DNA from: Bacteroidales bacterium UBA3143
Lineage (GTDB): Bacteria > Bacteroidota > Bacteroidia > Bacteroidales > Dysgonomonadaceae
Direction of reading: 5' to 3'
NCBI GenBank assembly: GCA_002364735.1
Contig: DEZB01000050.1
Coordinates: 1-64,000, forward strand
Length of the DNA stretch: 64,000 nt
How positions within the stretch are numbered: position 1 is the stretch's first letter; each line of letters begins with the position of its first letter. Of this stretch, positions 53,406 through 63,000 are shown in pieces. Under the pieces are notes generated by a model, which made no database searches, was not told the DNA's origin, and saw only the letters and a program-made list of their open reading frames with translations. The position numbers and the translations under genes were made by a program.

Positions 53406-55490
53406 TTACTTTCCCTTTAATATTCTTGTTGCATTGAGGATGGCTATGAGAGCTACCCCCATATCACCAAACACAGCTTCCCACATTGTGGCAATTCCAA
53501 AAATACCCAGTACAATAAAGGCAGCTTTAACTCCTAACGCAAAAACGATATTTTGCCAAACAATTTTTCTCGTTCTCTTTGCTACATCAATGGCATCAGC
53601 AACTTTTGAGGGTGAATCAGTCATCAGTACCACATCTGCTGTTTCGATTGCAGCATCGGAGCCAAGGGCACCCATGGCAATTCCTACATCAGCACGGGTT
53701 AGTACGGGTGCATCATTTATACCATCTCCTACAAAAGCAACCTTGCCGTACTTATTTAGCAGCCTTTCTATATGCTCAACTTTATTTTCAGGTAACAGCC
53801 CGGCGTAATATTCTTTAATTCCCAGTTTTCGGGCAAATGTACCTGCTGCAAATTGGTTGTCACCTGTAAGCATTACTGTTTTTATGCCTTTCTTATTTAA
53901 ACGTTTAATTGCTACTATGGAATCGTCTTTCAAATTGTCCGAAATAACAATATTGCCCGCATATTTTTTATCGATAACTACATGGACAACGGTTCCTTCT
54001 ATTTCACATTTTTCATGCTCAATATTTCCCTTATGAAGGAGTTTGTCATTCCCCGCAAATACTACTTTATTATCGATGTATGCTTTAACTCCGTGCCCGG
54101 GTATTTCTTCGACCTTGCCGATTCTCGAATTGTCAAAATCCCGATTATAGGATTCGAGTATCGATTTAGCAATCGGATGATTTGAATTATACTCGGCGTA
54201 AGCAGCGTATTCAAGAATTGTATTTTCATCAAAACCGTTTGAAGTCACAATTTCCGAAACCTTGAATTCGCCTTTGGTTAATGTACCTGTTTTATCAAAT
54301 ACCACAGTCTTGACTTGTGTTAACGCATCCAAAAAGTTAGAGCCTTTCACTAAAATACCTCTTCGAGAAGCTCCGCCGATACCACCAAAATAACCCAAGG
54401 GGATACTGATAACCAAAGCACATGGACAAGAAATAACCAACACAACCAATGCACGGTAAATCCAATCGCTAAAAGTTGCGCCACTTATTAAAAGAGGGGG
54501 CATAACAGCAATCAGAAGGGCACCAAAAACTACTACTGGCGTATAATATTTCGCAAAAGTGGTAATGAACTTTTCAGTTTCTGCTTTTTTTGATGTAGCA
54601 TTTTCAACCATCTCAAGGATTTTCGATATGGAAGATTCACCAAAAATCCTAGTAACTTTAACAGTGATTAAACCAGTTTGATTTATCATGCCCGCTAAAA
54701 CTTCATCGTTTGGTTTTATTTTTCGAGGGACACTTTCCCCTGTGAGTGCAGAAGTATCAACAAAGGAACATCCATCGGTTACCAAGCCGTCCAGCGGAAT
54801 TTTTTCGCCGGCTCTAATAACTATCTCGTCTCCTGGATTCACATCTTCCGGCGAAACCTTTATTATACCCCCGTTATCCTTAAGGTACGCAGAATCAGGT
54901 TTAATTTCAAGAAGCGATTTTATTGACCTGCGGGAACGGTTTACCGCAATATCCTGGAACAGTTCACCAACAACATAAAACAACATTACCGCTACTGCTT
55001 CGGGCATTTCATGTATGGCAAATGCCCCCAGAGTAGCAATAGTCATTAAAAAATGTTCGTTAAAAACCTGACCTCTAATGATGTTTTTTATTGCCGCTGC
55101 AAGGACTTTCCATCCCACAACCAAATAGGCTGTGACAAATACTACATATTCAGCGATGTGGAAAGGTGTATCGTGAAGCTCTTCTTCGAATATCAACCCG
55201 ATAAGTAAAAGAAGAATACCTGATACCGCTTTAATTATTGTCCATTTGTTTTCGGAAAGTTCACTTGTTGAAACCAATGATTTCTCTTTATCATTATCTT
55301 CTACTTCAACGTCCGGTTCTATCTCTTTTATTTTACTTTTGATCTTTTCAAAGTCATTCGTATCTATGGTCATTGAAGAAGTCGCGAAATTGACGCTCAC
55401 AAATTTTACTTCATCAAGTCTTGTCAGACTACCTTCAATTTTTGCAGCGCAGGACGCGCAGTCCATATTTTTTAATTTATATTTTTTCAT
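53406..55490 (-). CDS. Heavy-metal P1B-type ATPase, Cd/Zn/Pb class (CadA/ZntA-like)
   Basis: A 694-residue P-type ATPase. An N-terminal HMA domain has MDCASC at residues 9-14. The TM metal site is ISCPCALVIS (CPC), with phosphorylation motif DKTGTLTKG, HP locus SNHPIAKS and hinge VGDGINDAPVLTRADVGIAMG. CPC with this spacing and the overall sequence fit the Zn/Cd/Pb exporters rather than copper pumps. It exports divalent metal from the cytosol using ATP. It is the last gene of a minus-strand metal cluster entering from the right. Confidence 0.9.
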   Translation of the reverse strand: MKKYKLKNMDCASCAAKIEGSLTRLDEVKFVSVNFATSSMTIDTNDFEKIKSKIKEIEPDVEVEDNDKEKSLVSTSELSENKWTIIKAVSGILLLLIGLIFEEELHDTPFHIAEYVVFVTAYLVVGWKVLAAAIKNIIRGQVFNEHFLMTIATLGAFAIHEMPEAVAVMLFYVVGELFQDIAVNRSRRSIKSLLEIKPDSAYLKDNGGIIKVSPEDVNPGDEIVIRAGEKIPLDGLVTDGCSFVDTSALTGESVPRKIKPNDEVLAGMINQTGLITVKVTRIFGESSISKILEMVENATSKKAETEKFITTFAKYYTPVVVFGALLIAVMPPLLISGATFSDWIYRALVVLVISCPCALVISIPLGYFGGIGGASRRGILVKGSNFLDALTQVKTVVFDKTGTLTKGEFKVSEIVTSNGFDENTILEYAAYAEYNSNHPIAKSILESYNRDFDNSRIGKVEEIPGHGVKAYIDNKVVFAGNDKLLHKGNIEHEKCEIEGTVVHVVIDKKYAGNIVISDNLKDDSIVAIKRLNKKGIKTVMLTGDNQFAAGTFARKLGIKEYYAGLLPENKVEHIERLLNKYGKVAFVGDGINDAPVLTRADVGIAMGALGSDAAIETADVVLMTDSPSKVADAIDVAKRTRKIVWQNIVFALGVKAAFIVLGIFGIATMWEAVFGDMGVALIAILNATRILKGK

Positions 55491-55581
55491 CCCTTGTTTT
55501 TACAAATTATCTCGTTTTACCACAAACGTGAAAAACAGCAGTTTGCCACACATCTATACCAATCTGCCGTTTATCAAACGA

Positions 55582-55950
55582 TTATTTTTCTTCGTTTTCC
55601 AAACCCATTTTCACACGGTACCCCTTTTCAATATCGGAAATATAGATTAGGCCATCGTCCGGATTTAGTGTACATCCGTATTCACAGATTATAGTACAAA
55701 TAGTATCAACATCTTTATTTTCTGCTACATTCTCAAGTTTCGCAATCTCACTATCGGTAACAGAAAATATCTGCGAAACAAATGCTTTTTCATCTTGCAG
55801 TTTCCCTGTGCCTTCTGCCGAGGAGAGTGTAATGTTCTCAATATCGAACACCAAATTTTTAATGTGGGAAAGCCTTTCGAGTTTCATTCTGATATGGGCT
55901 TCCTCGGAAGGACAATCCATTTTGGGAATGTGAAATGAACATTTTAGCAT
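55582..55950 (-). CDS. HMA-like / PII-like chimeric protein
   Basis: A 122-residue protein of two unrelated parts. Residues 1-40 (CSFHIPKMDCPSEEAHIRMKLE...) resemble small HMA-like metal-binding proteins. Residues ~43-120 (SSAEGTGKLQDEKAFVSQ, CEYGCTLNPDDGLIYISDIEKGYRVKMGLEN) match the central and C-terminal parts of the PII-like protein encoded at 58472-58804, starting at its TAEGTGKFQDDKAFVSQ. The first beta-alpha unit of PII is missing, replaced by the HMA segment. It lies 4 bp after the upstream ATPase, so it is cotranscribed. It is either an evolved sensor fusion or a recombination product. Function unknown. Confidence 0.7.
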   Translation of the reverse strand: MLKCSFHIPKMDCPSEEAHIRMKLERLSHIKNLVFDIENITLSSAEGTGKLQDEKAFVSQIFSVTDSEIAKLENVAENKDVDTICTIICEYGCTLNPDDGLIYISDIEKGYRVKMGLENEEK

Positions 55951-55954
55951 ATGA

Positions 55955-58459
55955 TTACTTTTTGTACGCCAACAACCTTAGTGCATTAAATACCACAACA
56001 AGGGTTGAACCTTCGTGAATGAGCACGGCAATACCGATGCTGGCTAGGCCAAGGATGGTTGCAGGAATAAGTAGAGCTACGACACCCAGGCTAATCCAAA
56101 GGTTCTGTTTTATTATACCTTTTGCCTTTCTGCTCAGTCCAATAGCAAATGGAAGGGTTTCAAGTTTGTCGCCCATCAGGGCAATATCAGCGGTTTCGAG
56201 TGCCACATCAGAACCGGCCGCGCCCATGGCTATGCCCACGGTGCTGTTGGCCATTGCGGGGGCATCGTTCACGCCATCGCCTACCATTGCCACCTTCGAT
56301 TCCTGCTTTTGTAGTTTCTTTATGGCATCTACTTTTTCCTCTGGCAACAGGCTGCCCCAGGCATCGGTCAAGCCTATTTCTTTGGCCACGGCATCGGCCA
56401 CTTTCTGGTTGTCGCCCGTGAGCATGACCATCCGTTTGATTCCGATTTTCTTTAATTGTTCTAACGTGCTTTTTGCTTCTGCCCTCGGGGTGTCCATTAA
56501 GGCGATGATGCCCACATAATCGCTGTTCCGGCGAATTAGCATGGTGGTATTCCCTCCAGCTTCAAGGGCTTTTATTTCATCTACAATCTTTTTTGAAGGT
56601 TTTTTATCATCGAGGGCTTCATACAGTTCCAAATTGCCTATATATACTTTATCATTTCCCAGCGTTGCTTTTATGCCTTTTCCCAAAACGGATTCCAAAT
56701 CAGTGGCCTCGGGAATACTATCTCCTTCCAAACGCTTTTTGCCGTCCCTGACCACCGCCTTTGCCAAGGGGTGGTCGCTTAGGTTTTCTACGGCAATTGC
56801 CATTTTCAGCAATTCATTCTCATCGGTATTGTTCAGCGGAATTACTTTAGTGAGTTTTGGTTTGCCTTCAGTCAGAGTCCCGGTTTTATCGAATGCCAGG
56901 GCGGTTAAAACACCCAGGTCTTCCAACGGCCGCCCGCCTTTGATAAGCACCCCGCTTTTGGCAGCCCTGGCCACCCCACTCAGTACGGCACTCGGCGTGG
57001 AGATGGCTAGCGCACAAGGACTGGCGGCTACCAGAACGGCCATGGCCCTGTAAAAGCTGTCGCTAAAATTTTCATCAATAACCAAAAAAGCCCCGAGCAA
57101 TAACACCACCAATCCCAAAACGGAAGGCACAAAGTATTTCTCGAACTTGTCGGTAAACCGCTGGGTGGGCGATTTCTGCGTTTGAGCTTCATTCACAAGC
57201 TTTACCAAACGGGAGAGGGTAGAATCTTTGGCTTCCTTAATGACTTTAACTTCTAATGTGTTGTTGCCATTGATTGTGCCCGAAAAAACCCTGTTTTCAT
57301 CACTGATGTCTTTTTCGTTGTAATAGTCTTTTTCTTGGTCCTCCACCGGCATTTTATCCACGGGTACACTTTCGCCCGTTATTGGTGCCTGGTTCACGCT
57401 ACTTTTGCCGCTAACCACAACCCCATCGGACGGAATTTTAGTGTTGGGCTTCACGACGATGATGTCGCCGACACTCAATTTTTCTATGCCTATCTCTTCT
57501 GTTTTCCCGTTCTTCTTTCGTAACGCAGTTTTGGGGGCGAGTTTGGCCAAAGCAGCAATAGATTTACGGGCTTTGTTCATGGCATAATGTTCGAGTGCAT
57601 GCCCCATGCTGAAGAGAAACAACAACAAAGCACCTTCGGACCATGCGCCCAAAATAGCCGCACCAATGGCGGCAACGAGCATCAAAAAGTCAATTTCAAA
57701 TCCACCTTTAAATACGGTTTCGACTGCTTCTTTGGTGGTGTAGAAACCACCAAAGAAATAAGCCCCGATGTACAGCGACAGGCTTACCCACGAGGGGAGA
57801 GCATCCACGAAAGAGAAGCCAAAACCAATAGCCAGCAATATTCCCGAAAGGATAGAGAAAATCAACTCCGTATTTTTGCCAAAAAGGCCGCCATGGGCAT
57901 ATTCATGTTCTACATCACCTTCTTCATGTTCAGGCTTCTTTTCAGACTTTTGGTCTTTCTGCGGCTTCTCTGTTTCTTTGATGCTGCGTAGATATTTTTC
58001 GGCATTTACGGCAGTATCCGGTATGTCGAGGCCTTCTTTTTGCAAAGCTTTAATAATTGTCGCTTCATCAAGCTGACTTCTATCGAATTCAACACGTACC
58101 ATTCCCGAAGCAGAAACCGATGCTTCAATCATACCGTTTAAGTCGCTAAGATTGCGCTCGATACTGCGCGCTTGGCGAGAATGGCGGATGCCTTCTACTT
58201 CGATGAGCTTGTGTGCGATTTTTTCGGTAATGGACGCACCAGTTAGTCGGGCTATTGAACGTACGCGGTCAATGGAAATCAGTTCCGGGTTATAGTGAAA
58301 ACAGAGTTGGGGCACGCCCTTATCTGCAGCTTCTAAAACATGGACTTTTTCCAGACCCTTTTGCTCCTGAAGCAGTGAGATAAGCTCCTGAACGCATTGG
58401 TCTTTTTCGTTTGGCACTTCGGGCAAAATGAGTGGTATTTCTATTTTTAGTTTTTTCAT
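55955..58459 (-). CDS. Heavy-metal P1B-type ATPase with SPC motif (P1B-4-like)
   Basis: An 834-residue P-type ATPase. A long N-terminal region (about 1-165) has two HMA-like folds lacking CxxC, then a charged His-containing linker (HEEGDVEHEYAHGG). The TM motif is AASPCALAIS, that is SPC instead of CPC, typical of the P1B-4 group (Co/Zn/Fe/Cd exporters). DKTGTLTEG, SDHPLAKAV and VGDGVNDAPAMANSTVGIAMG are intact. The DNA is visibly richer in G+C than most of the window, which suggests acquisition. It lies between two PII-like genes. Confidence 0.88.
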   Translation of the reverse strand: MKKLKIEIPLILPEVPNEKDQCVQELISLLQEQKGLEKVHVLEAADKGVPQLCFHYNPELISIDRVRSIARLTGASITEKIAHKLIEVEGIRHSRQARSIERNLSDLNGMIEASVSASGMVRVEFDRSQLDEATIIKALQKEGLDIPDTAVNAEKYLRSIKETEKPQKDQKSEKKPEHEEGDVEHEYAHGGLFGKNTELIFSILSGILLAIGFGFSFVDALPSWVSLSLYIGAYFFGGFYTTKEAVETVFKGGFEIDFLMLVAAIGAAILGAWSEGALLLFLFSMGHALEHYAMNKARKSIAALAKLAPKTALRKKNGKTEEIGIEKLSVGDIIVVKPNTKIPSDGVVVSGKSSVNQAPITGESVPVDKMPVEDQEKDYYNEKDISDENRVFSGTINGNNTLEVKVIKEAKDSTLSRLVKLVNEAQTQKSPTQRFTDKFEKYFVPSVLGLVVLLLGAFLVIDENFSDSFYRAMAVLVAASPCALAISTPSAVLSGVARAAKSGVLIKGGRPLEDLGVLTALAFDKTGTLTEGKPKLTKVIPLNNTDENELLKMAIAVENLSDHPLAKAVVRDGKKRLEGDSIPEATDLESVLGKGIKATLGNDKVYIGNLELYEALDDKKPSKKIVDEIKALEAGGNTTMLIRRNSDYVGIIALMDTPRAEAKSTLEQLKKIGIKRMVMLTGDNQKVADAVAKEIGLTDAWGSLLPEEKVDAIKKLQKQESKVAMVGDGVNDAPAMANSTVGIAMGAAGSDVALETADIALMGDKLETLPFAIGLSRKAKGIIKQNLWISLGVVALLIPATILGLASIGIAVLIHEGSTLVVVFNALRLLAYKK

Positions 58460-58471
58460 ATTCTTTAAATA

Positions 58472-58804
58472 TTAAAACCCGTTTTCCAGTCCTGTTTTCA
58501 CCCGATACACTTTTTCAACATCGGAGACATAAATTAATCCATCGCCTGGATTTAATGTTTTACCATATTCCGAAATGATGTTTATTACCGTATTTATCTT
58601 TTCTTTTGCTACTACCATTTCAATTTTTGCCGTTGGGCTATCGGTTATGGAGAATTTTTGGGAAACAAACGCTTTGTCATCCTGAAATTTCCCTGTCCCT
58701 TCTGCAGTAGAAATGGTCATGTTTTCAAACCCAGCATCTTTTAAATGCTGAACAATGTCGTTCACTTTATTTGGTCTTATAAATGCTTTTATTTCTTTCA
58801 TCAT
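58472..58804 (-). CDS. PII-like regulatory protein (PII-NG type)
   Basis: A 110-residue protein with the PII fold: EIKAFIRPNKVNDIVQHLKDAGF as the first beta-alpha unit, a variant T-loop region (STAEGTGKFQDDKAFVSQ), and LNPGDGLIYVSDVEKVYRVKTG at the C-terminus. The uridylylated T-loop tyrosine context of nitrogen PII proteins is absent. PII-NG proteins are known to be encoded with CusABC-type metal exporters. It sits between the RND adaptor and the SPC-type ATPase (10-12 bp gaps), so a role in sensing or gating metal efflux is inferred. Confidence 0.8.
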   Translation of the reverse strand: MMKEIKAFIRPNKVNDIVQHLKDAGFENMTISTAEGTGKFQDDKAFVSQKFSITDSPTAKIEMVVAKEKINTVINIISEYGKTLNPGDGLIYVSDVEKVYRVKTGLENGF

Positions 58805-58814
58805 TTCCTTATTT

Positions 58815-60059
58815 TTAATGTTCGTGTTCTGTTTCTTCCTTTTTCATATCGGCCAATAAATAGTATACCGCATTCATTACTACCTGTGTATTTTCGGGCA
58901 ACGGATTAATCAGTCGAATTTCGGTATATCCTTCATCTTTCAGACCAGGGATAACCTCAACCATCCTGAATGCCGTTTTATTTTCTGCTGCATCATCATC
59001 GTCTTCATCTCCATGCTCGTGCCCCTCATGGTTTTCTTCTCCGACATGTTTTTCAAGAGCCTGCTTGTCCAATATAAAAATGAATGATTTTGTGCCTTCA
59101 GCAACAATGGCATCATTGGGAAGTGCCCGCGTATAGTTTTCATCGGTATGCAAATGGCCGTTAATGTACATACCAGGAATAAGTCCGGATACCTTCTCAT
59201 TTATTTTTGCATGAACGTGAACTGCTCTCGAATTGGCCTCAAACTCTTTTCCAATGGCAAATATGGTTGCTGTTAATTCTTCGCTCGGGCGGTTTGATAC
59301 TGTGAAATGAACTTTTTGACCTTCTTTAACAAGATACACATCTTTTTCATACACCATAAAATCGGCATGGATAGCGCTGTTGTCTGAAATAGCAAAAAGC
59401 TTGTTTGTTGCGTCAACATAGGTTCCCACCTTAATATTCACTTCATTAACAAAACCGTTAATAGGAGAATTAATTGTTATGGTATTGGAGAATTCACCTT
59501 CCATCACTTTATCTGGCGAAAGATTTATCAATTGCAAGCGTGATTTTAAGCCTTCATATCTTGATTTTGCTGTGCTGTATTCTGCTTTGGACTGTTGGAA
59601 GTCTCTGCCCGCACCTACGTTATTTTCAAAAAGTTCTTGCTGGCGTTCAAATTCCTGTTGTAAATATTCCAGCCTGTTTGCCACTTCGGCGAAATCTTCC
59701 TGTAATTTGATATAGTCAGGATGTTCCAGCACTGCTAACAATTGGCCTTTTCTTACTTTATCTCCATGAAACACCTTGATCTCTTTTACATTACCACCAA
59801 TAACCGCTGTAACCTCGGCACTGCTTGCCGGGGGAACTTCTAATTGACCGTTTGATTTTACTACCGTGGTTAAGTTGCGCATTTGAAAAGTGTCCAATTT
59901 TAAATTCAGGGCTTCCCGTTGATTTTTATTTAAAACAACAACGCCTTCGGAGTCATTTTCTTCGTGTAATTCGTTTTCGTCGGCTGTTCTGTTTTTAGTA
60001 TTGCAAGACATTAAGGTGAAGATTGCAATAAATGCTATAAATATTTTTGATTTCATCAT
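58815..60059 (-). CDS. Efflux RND periplasmic adaptor (CzcB/CusB-like) lipoprotein
   Basis: A 414-residue membrane-fusion protein with a lipoprotein signal ending LMSCN (Cys near 19). Barrel-sandwich halves flank a coiled-coil hairpin (about 115-165), followed by the beta-barrel domain. A His/Asp/Glu-rich insert (HVGEENHEGHEHGDEDDDD, about 348-366) and the C-terminal EETEHEH probably bind metal. It should bridge the CzcA-TolC fusion encoded upstream. Start ATG 60059 lies 16 bp after the pump stop. Confidence 0.9.
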   Translation of the reverse strand: MMKSKIFIAFIAIFTLMSCNTKNRTADENELHEENDSEGVVVLNKNQREALNLKLDTFQMRNLTTVVKSNGQLEVPPASSAEVTAVIGGNVKEIKVFHGDKVRKGQLLAVLEHPDYIKLQEDFAEVANRLEYLQQEFERQQELFENNVGAGRDFQQSKAEYSTAKSRYEGLKSRLQLINLSPDKVMEGEFSNTITINSPINGFVNEVNIKVGTYVDATNKLFAISDNSAIHADFMVYEKDVYLVKEGQKVHFTVSNRPSEELTATIFAIGKEFEANSRAVHVHAKINEKVSGLIPGMYINGHLHTDENYTRALPNDAIVAEGTKSFIFILDKQALEKHVGEENHEGHEHGDEDDDDAAENKTAFRMVEVIPGLKDEGYTEIRLINPLPENTQVVMNAVYYLLADMKKEETEHEH

Positions 60060-60075
60060 TACTCAATTTTGTTGA

Positions 60076-63000
60076 TTAATTACCTGTTATAAATTTTAAT
60101 TGGGCGGACAATTCAAAGTACTCCACCTGTTGCATTAAAAAGCCTTGTTTAGTACCAATGGCTGCTTCTGTATTCTGAATAAACTGAACATAGTCGATGC
60201 TGCCAAGGCGATATGCCAGATTGGATGCCTGAATTTGTTCGTCGGCCAATGGTAATGCTTCTTTTATGTAATAGTCGAGAACCTGTTGTAACATAAGATA
60301 ACGGCTAATTTGTTGATTGTATCCGGCTTTAAGTTCCAGTTCCTTTTGCTCGTATTGCCGATTGGCAATTTGGAAGTCAATTTTTGAAGCTTTGGTTTTG
60401 CCCGATTGTGAAAAAAATGCCAACGGAACAGAGATACCTGCTTCCCAACCATAAAATCCGGAATTACCATCAATTGATTGCCATTTATAACCTACGTTCA
60501 ACTTAGGAAGGAAATTGGCTTTTTCCGCTTTCCATGCCGATTCTGCCACATCAATTTCGGTTGAATAATAATTAAGCAGTGGGCTTTCGTTCAATGAATC
60601 ATCTTCGAAAATTATATCGAAAGCATACTGCCCCAAATCCTGGATGTTGACTTCTACCGCAATCGGATATAACAGATATTGATTTAGAATTTGCAAGCTT
60701 GCCAAATAGTTGCTTTCAGATTTCTTTAAACTTACCTGCAACTCTTTGTATTTTGCAGATGCAGAAAGGTATTCAATTTTTGAAGTTGCTTGTGTTTTGA
60801 ATCTCAATTCTGCGGCTTTCTCAAAGTTACTGTACAAGGTATCGAGTTCTTTAAAAAGCTGCCATTGTTGTTTGGCATGTACAGCATTGTACCAGGCGAT
60901 GCTAACGTCACGTGTCAATGAAAGTTCGGTGAGTCTTTGTCCCGATTCAGCTTGCCGAACACGTGTTTTTGCTAACTTGCTCTTTGCAGGAATACCGAAA
61001 ATATCAATATCAGATTGTTCAACTCCAATTCTGTTTTGAATGCCGGGAGCACCGTTCCCCACTTCTTCCTTGCCCGTGTAAATAGAGGTTGTACCCAATT
61101 GGTAAGCCGTTGCTTTTAAAGCTTCCTGTTTGTCAACTTCCAATTGTGCTGCTTTAATTGTTGGATAATTTTCTTTTGCTCTTTCAATGGCTTGTGGCAA
61201 TGTTAAGGAAGAATCCTGCGCATTAGCATTTCCTGAAAACCCCAATCCTGCCATTATAAAAAGGACAGAAAATACACCAATTGCTGGTTTAGACAGCTTT
61301 ACTTTTTTAATTCCCGATTCAGCAAACTTATAGAGTATGGGCAGCACAATAAGGGTTAACAAAGTTGATGTGAGCATTCCTCCTATTACCACAGTAGCCA
61401 AAGGCCGCTGTACTTCGGCACCTGCCGATGCAGAAATTGCCATAGGCAAAAAACCCAAAATGTCAGTTGAAGCAGTCAAAAAGATGGGGCGGATACGACG
61501 GATTGAACCTTTTTTAATGATGTCGTCAATATGAAGTTTGCCTTCTTCTTTTAATTCATTAAACCCGCTAATCAATACCAATCCATTAAGTACAGCAACG
61601 CCGAACAGGACGATAAACCCAACCCCAGCAGAAATGCTGAAAGGCATATCCCTCAAATAGAGCGAGAAGATACCTCCAACGGCAGCAAAGGGAACGGCTA
61701 AGTAAATCATTAGGGTTTGTTTGAAGGATTTAACAGCAAAAAATACCAGCATAAAAATTAATGCCAAAGCAAGCGGAACAACTAACGACAAGCGTTTTGA
61801 TGCCCTTTCGAGGTTTTCAAAAGCTCCACCATATCGGATATAATAGCCGGTTGGCAATTCAAGTTTTTCATCTAAGACAGATTGGATTTCTTCCACAAGC
61901 GATTTAACATCCCTGCCGGCAACATTAATCCCCACGTAGGTTCTGCGATTGGTATTATCGCGGCTAATTTGCATCGGTCCCGGCTGGTAACTAATTTCGG
62001 CCACTTCTTTTAAGGGAATTTGATTACCATCGGGAAGGGTTACAAATAAATTCCTGACATCGTCAATACTTGTGCGGTGTTCCTCATCCAGTCTCACAAC
62101 AAGGTCGAACATCCGCTCGCCTTCGTAAATGCTACCGGCAACGCCACCACTAAAGGCGGTTTCAACAATCGTATTGAGTTCTTTAATTTTCAGGTTGTAA
62201 CGTCCCATCTTATTACGGTCGTAATTTACAGTGATTTGTGGCAGTCCTCTGGTTGCTTCGGCCTTAGCAGCAGCAACACCATCAATACCTGCAACTAATC
62301 CTGCAATTTCTTCTGCTTTGGAAGCCAGAATATCCAAATCATCGCCATACAATTTAACGGCAACATCTTGACGGATACCCGTTAACAGTTCATTGAAACG
62401 CATCTCAACAGGTTGGCTGAATTCATAATTGATACCGGGCAAAACGCTGACTTTTTCTCTGACTTTATCAATTAATTCTTCTTTCGATGCGGCTTTTGTC
62501 CATTGTTTCTGAGGATTTAAAATCACAAATATATCTGCAATGTCAATGGGCATGGGATCCATGGGTAAATCTGCCACTCCAATTCTGCTCTGCACGCTTT
62601 CTACTTCATCCGGGAAGTTTTCCAAAACAATCTGTTCCAGCCGGGTGGAGGTTTTTGTAACTTCGCTCAATGAAGTTCCAGGCTTTAAAAATGCCTGAAA
62701 AGCAAAATCGCCCTCATCGAGTTTTGGAATAAATTCGGCTCCCATCCGTGTAAACAGAAAACCGCCGGAAACTAACAGCACAAAAGCGATTGTTATTACA
62801 ATCCAACTTCTTTTAAGCGACCAACCAATTACAGGCGTATAAGCATTTTCGAGTTTCAGAATAACTTTATCGCCCCAAGATTTTTTATCTGTCTTTGGTG
62901 GTTGAAGAAATAATGCTGCCATCATTGGAATATAGGTCAGGCATAATATTACCACGCCCAAAACGGCAAAGCCAAAGGTCATGGCCATGGGGATAAACAT

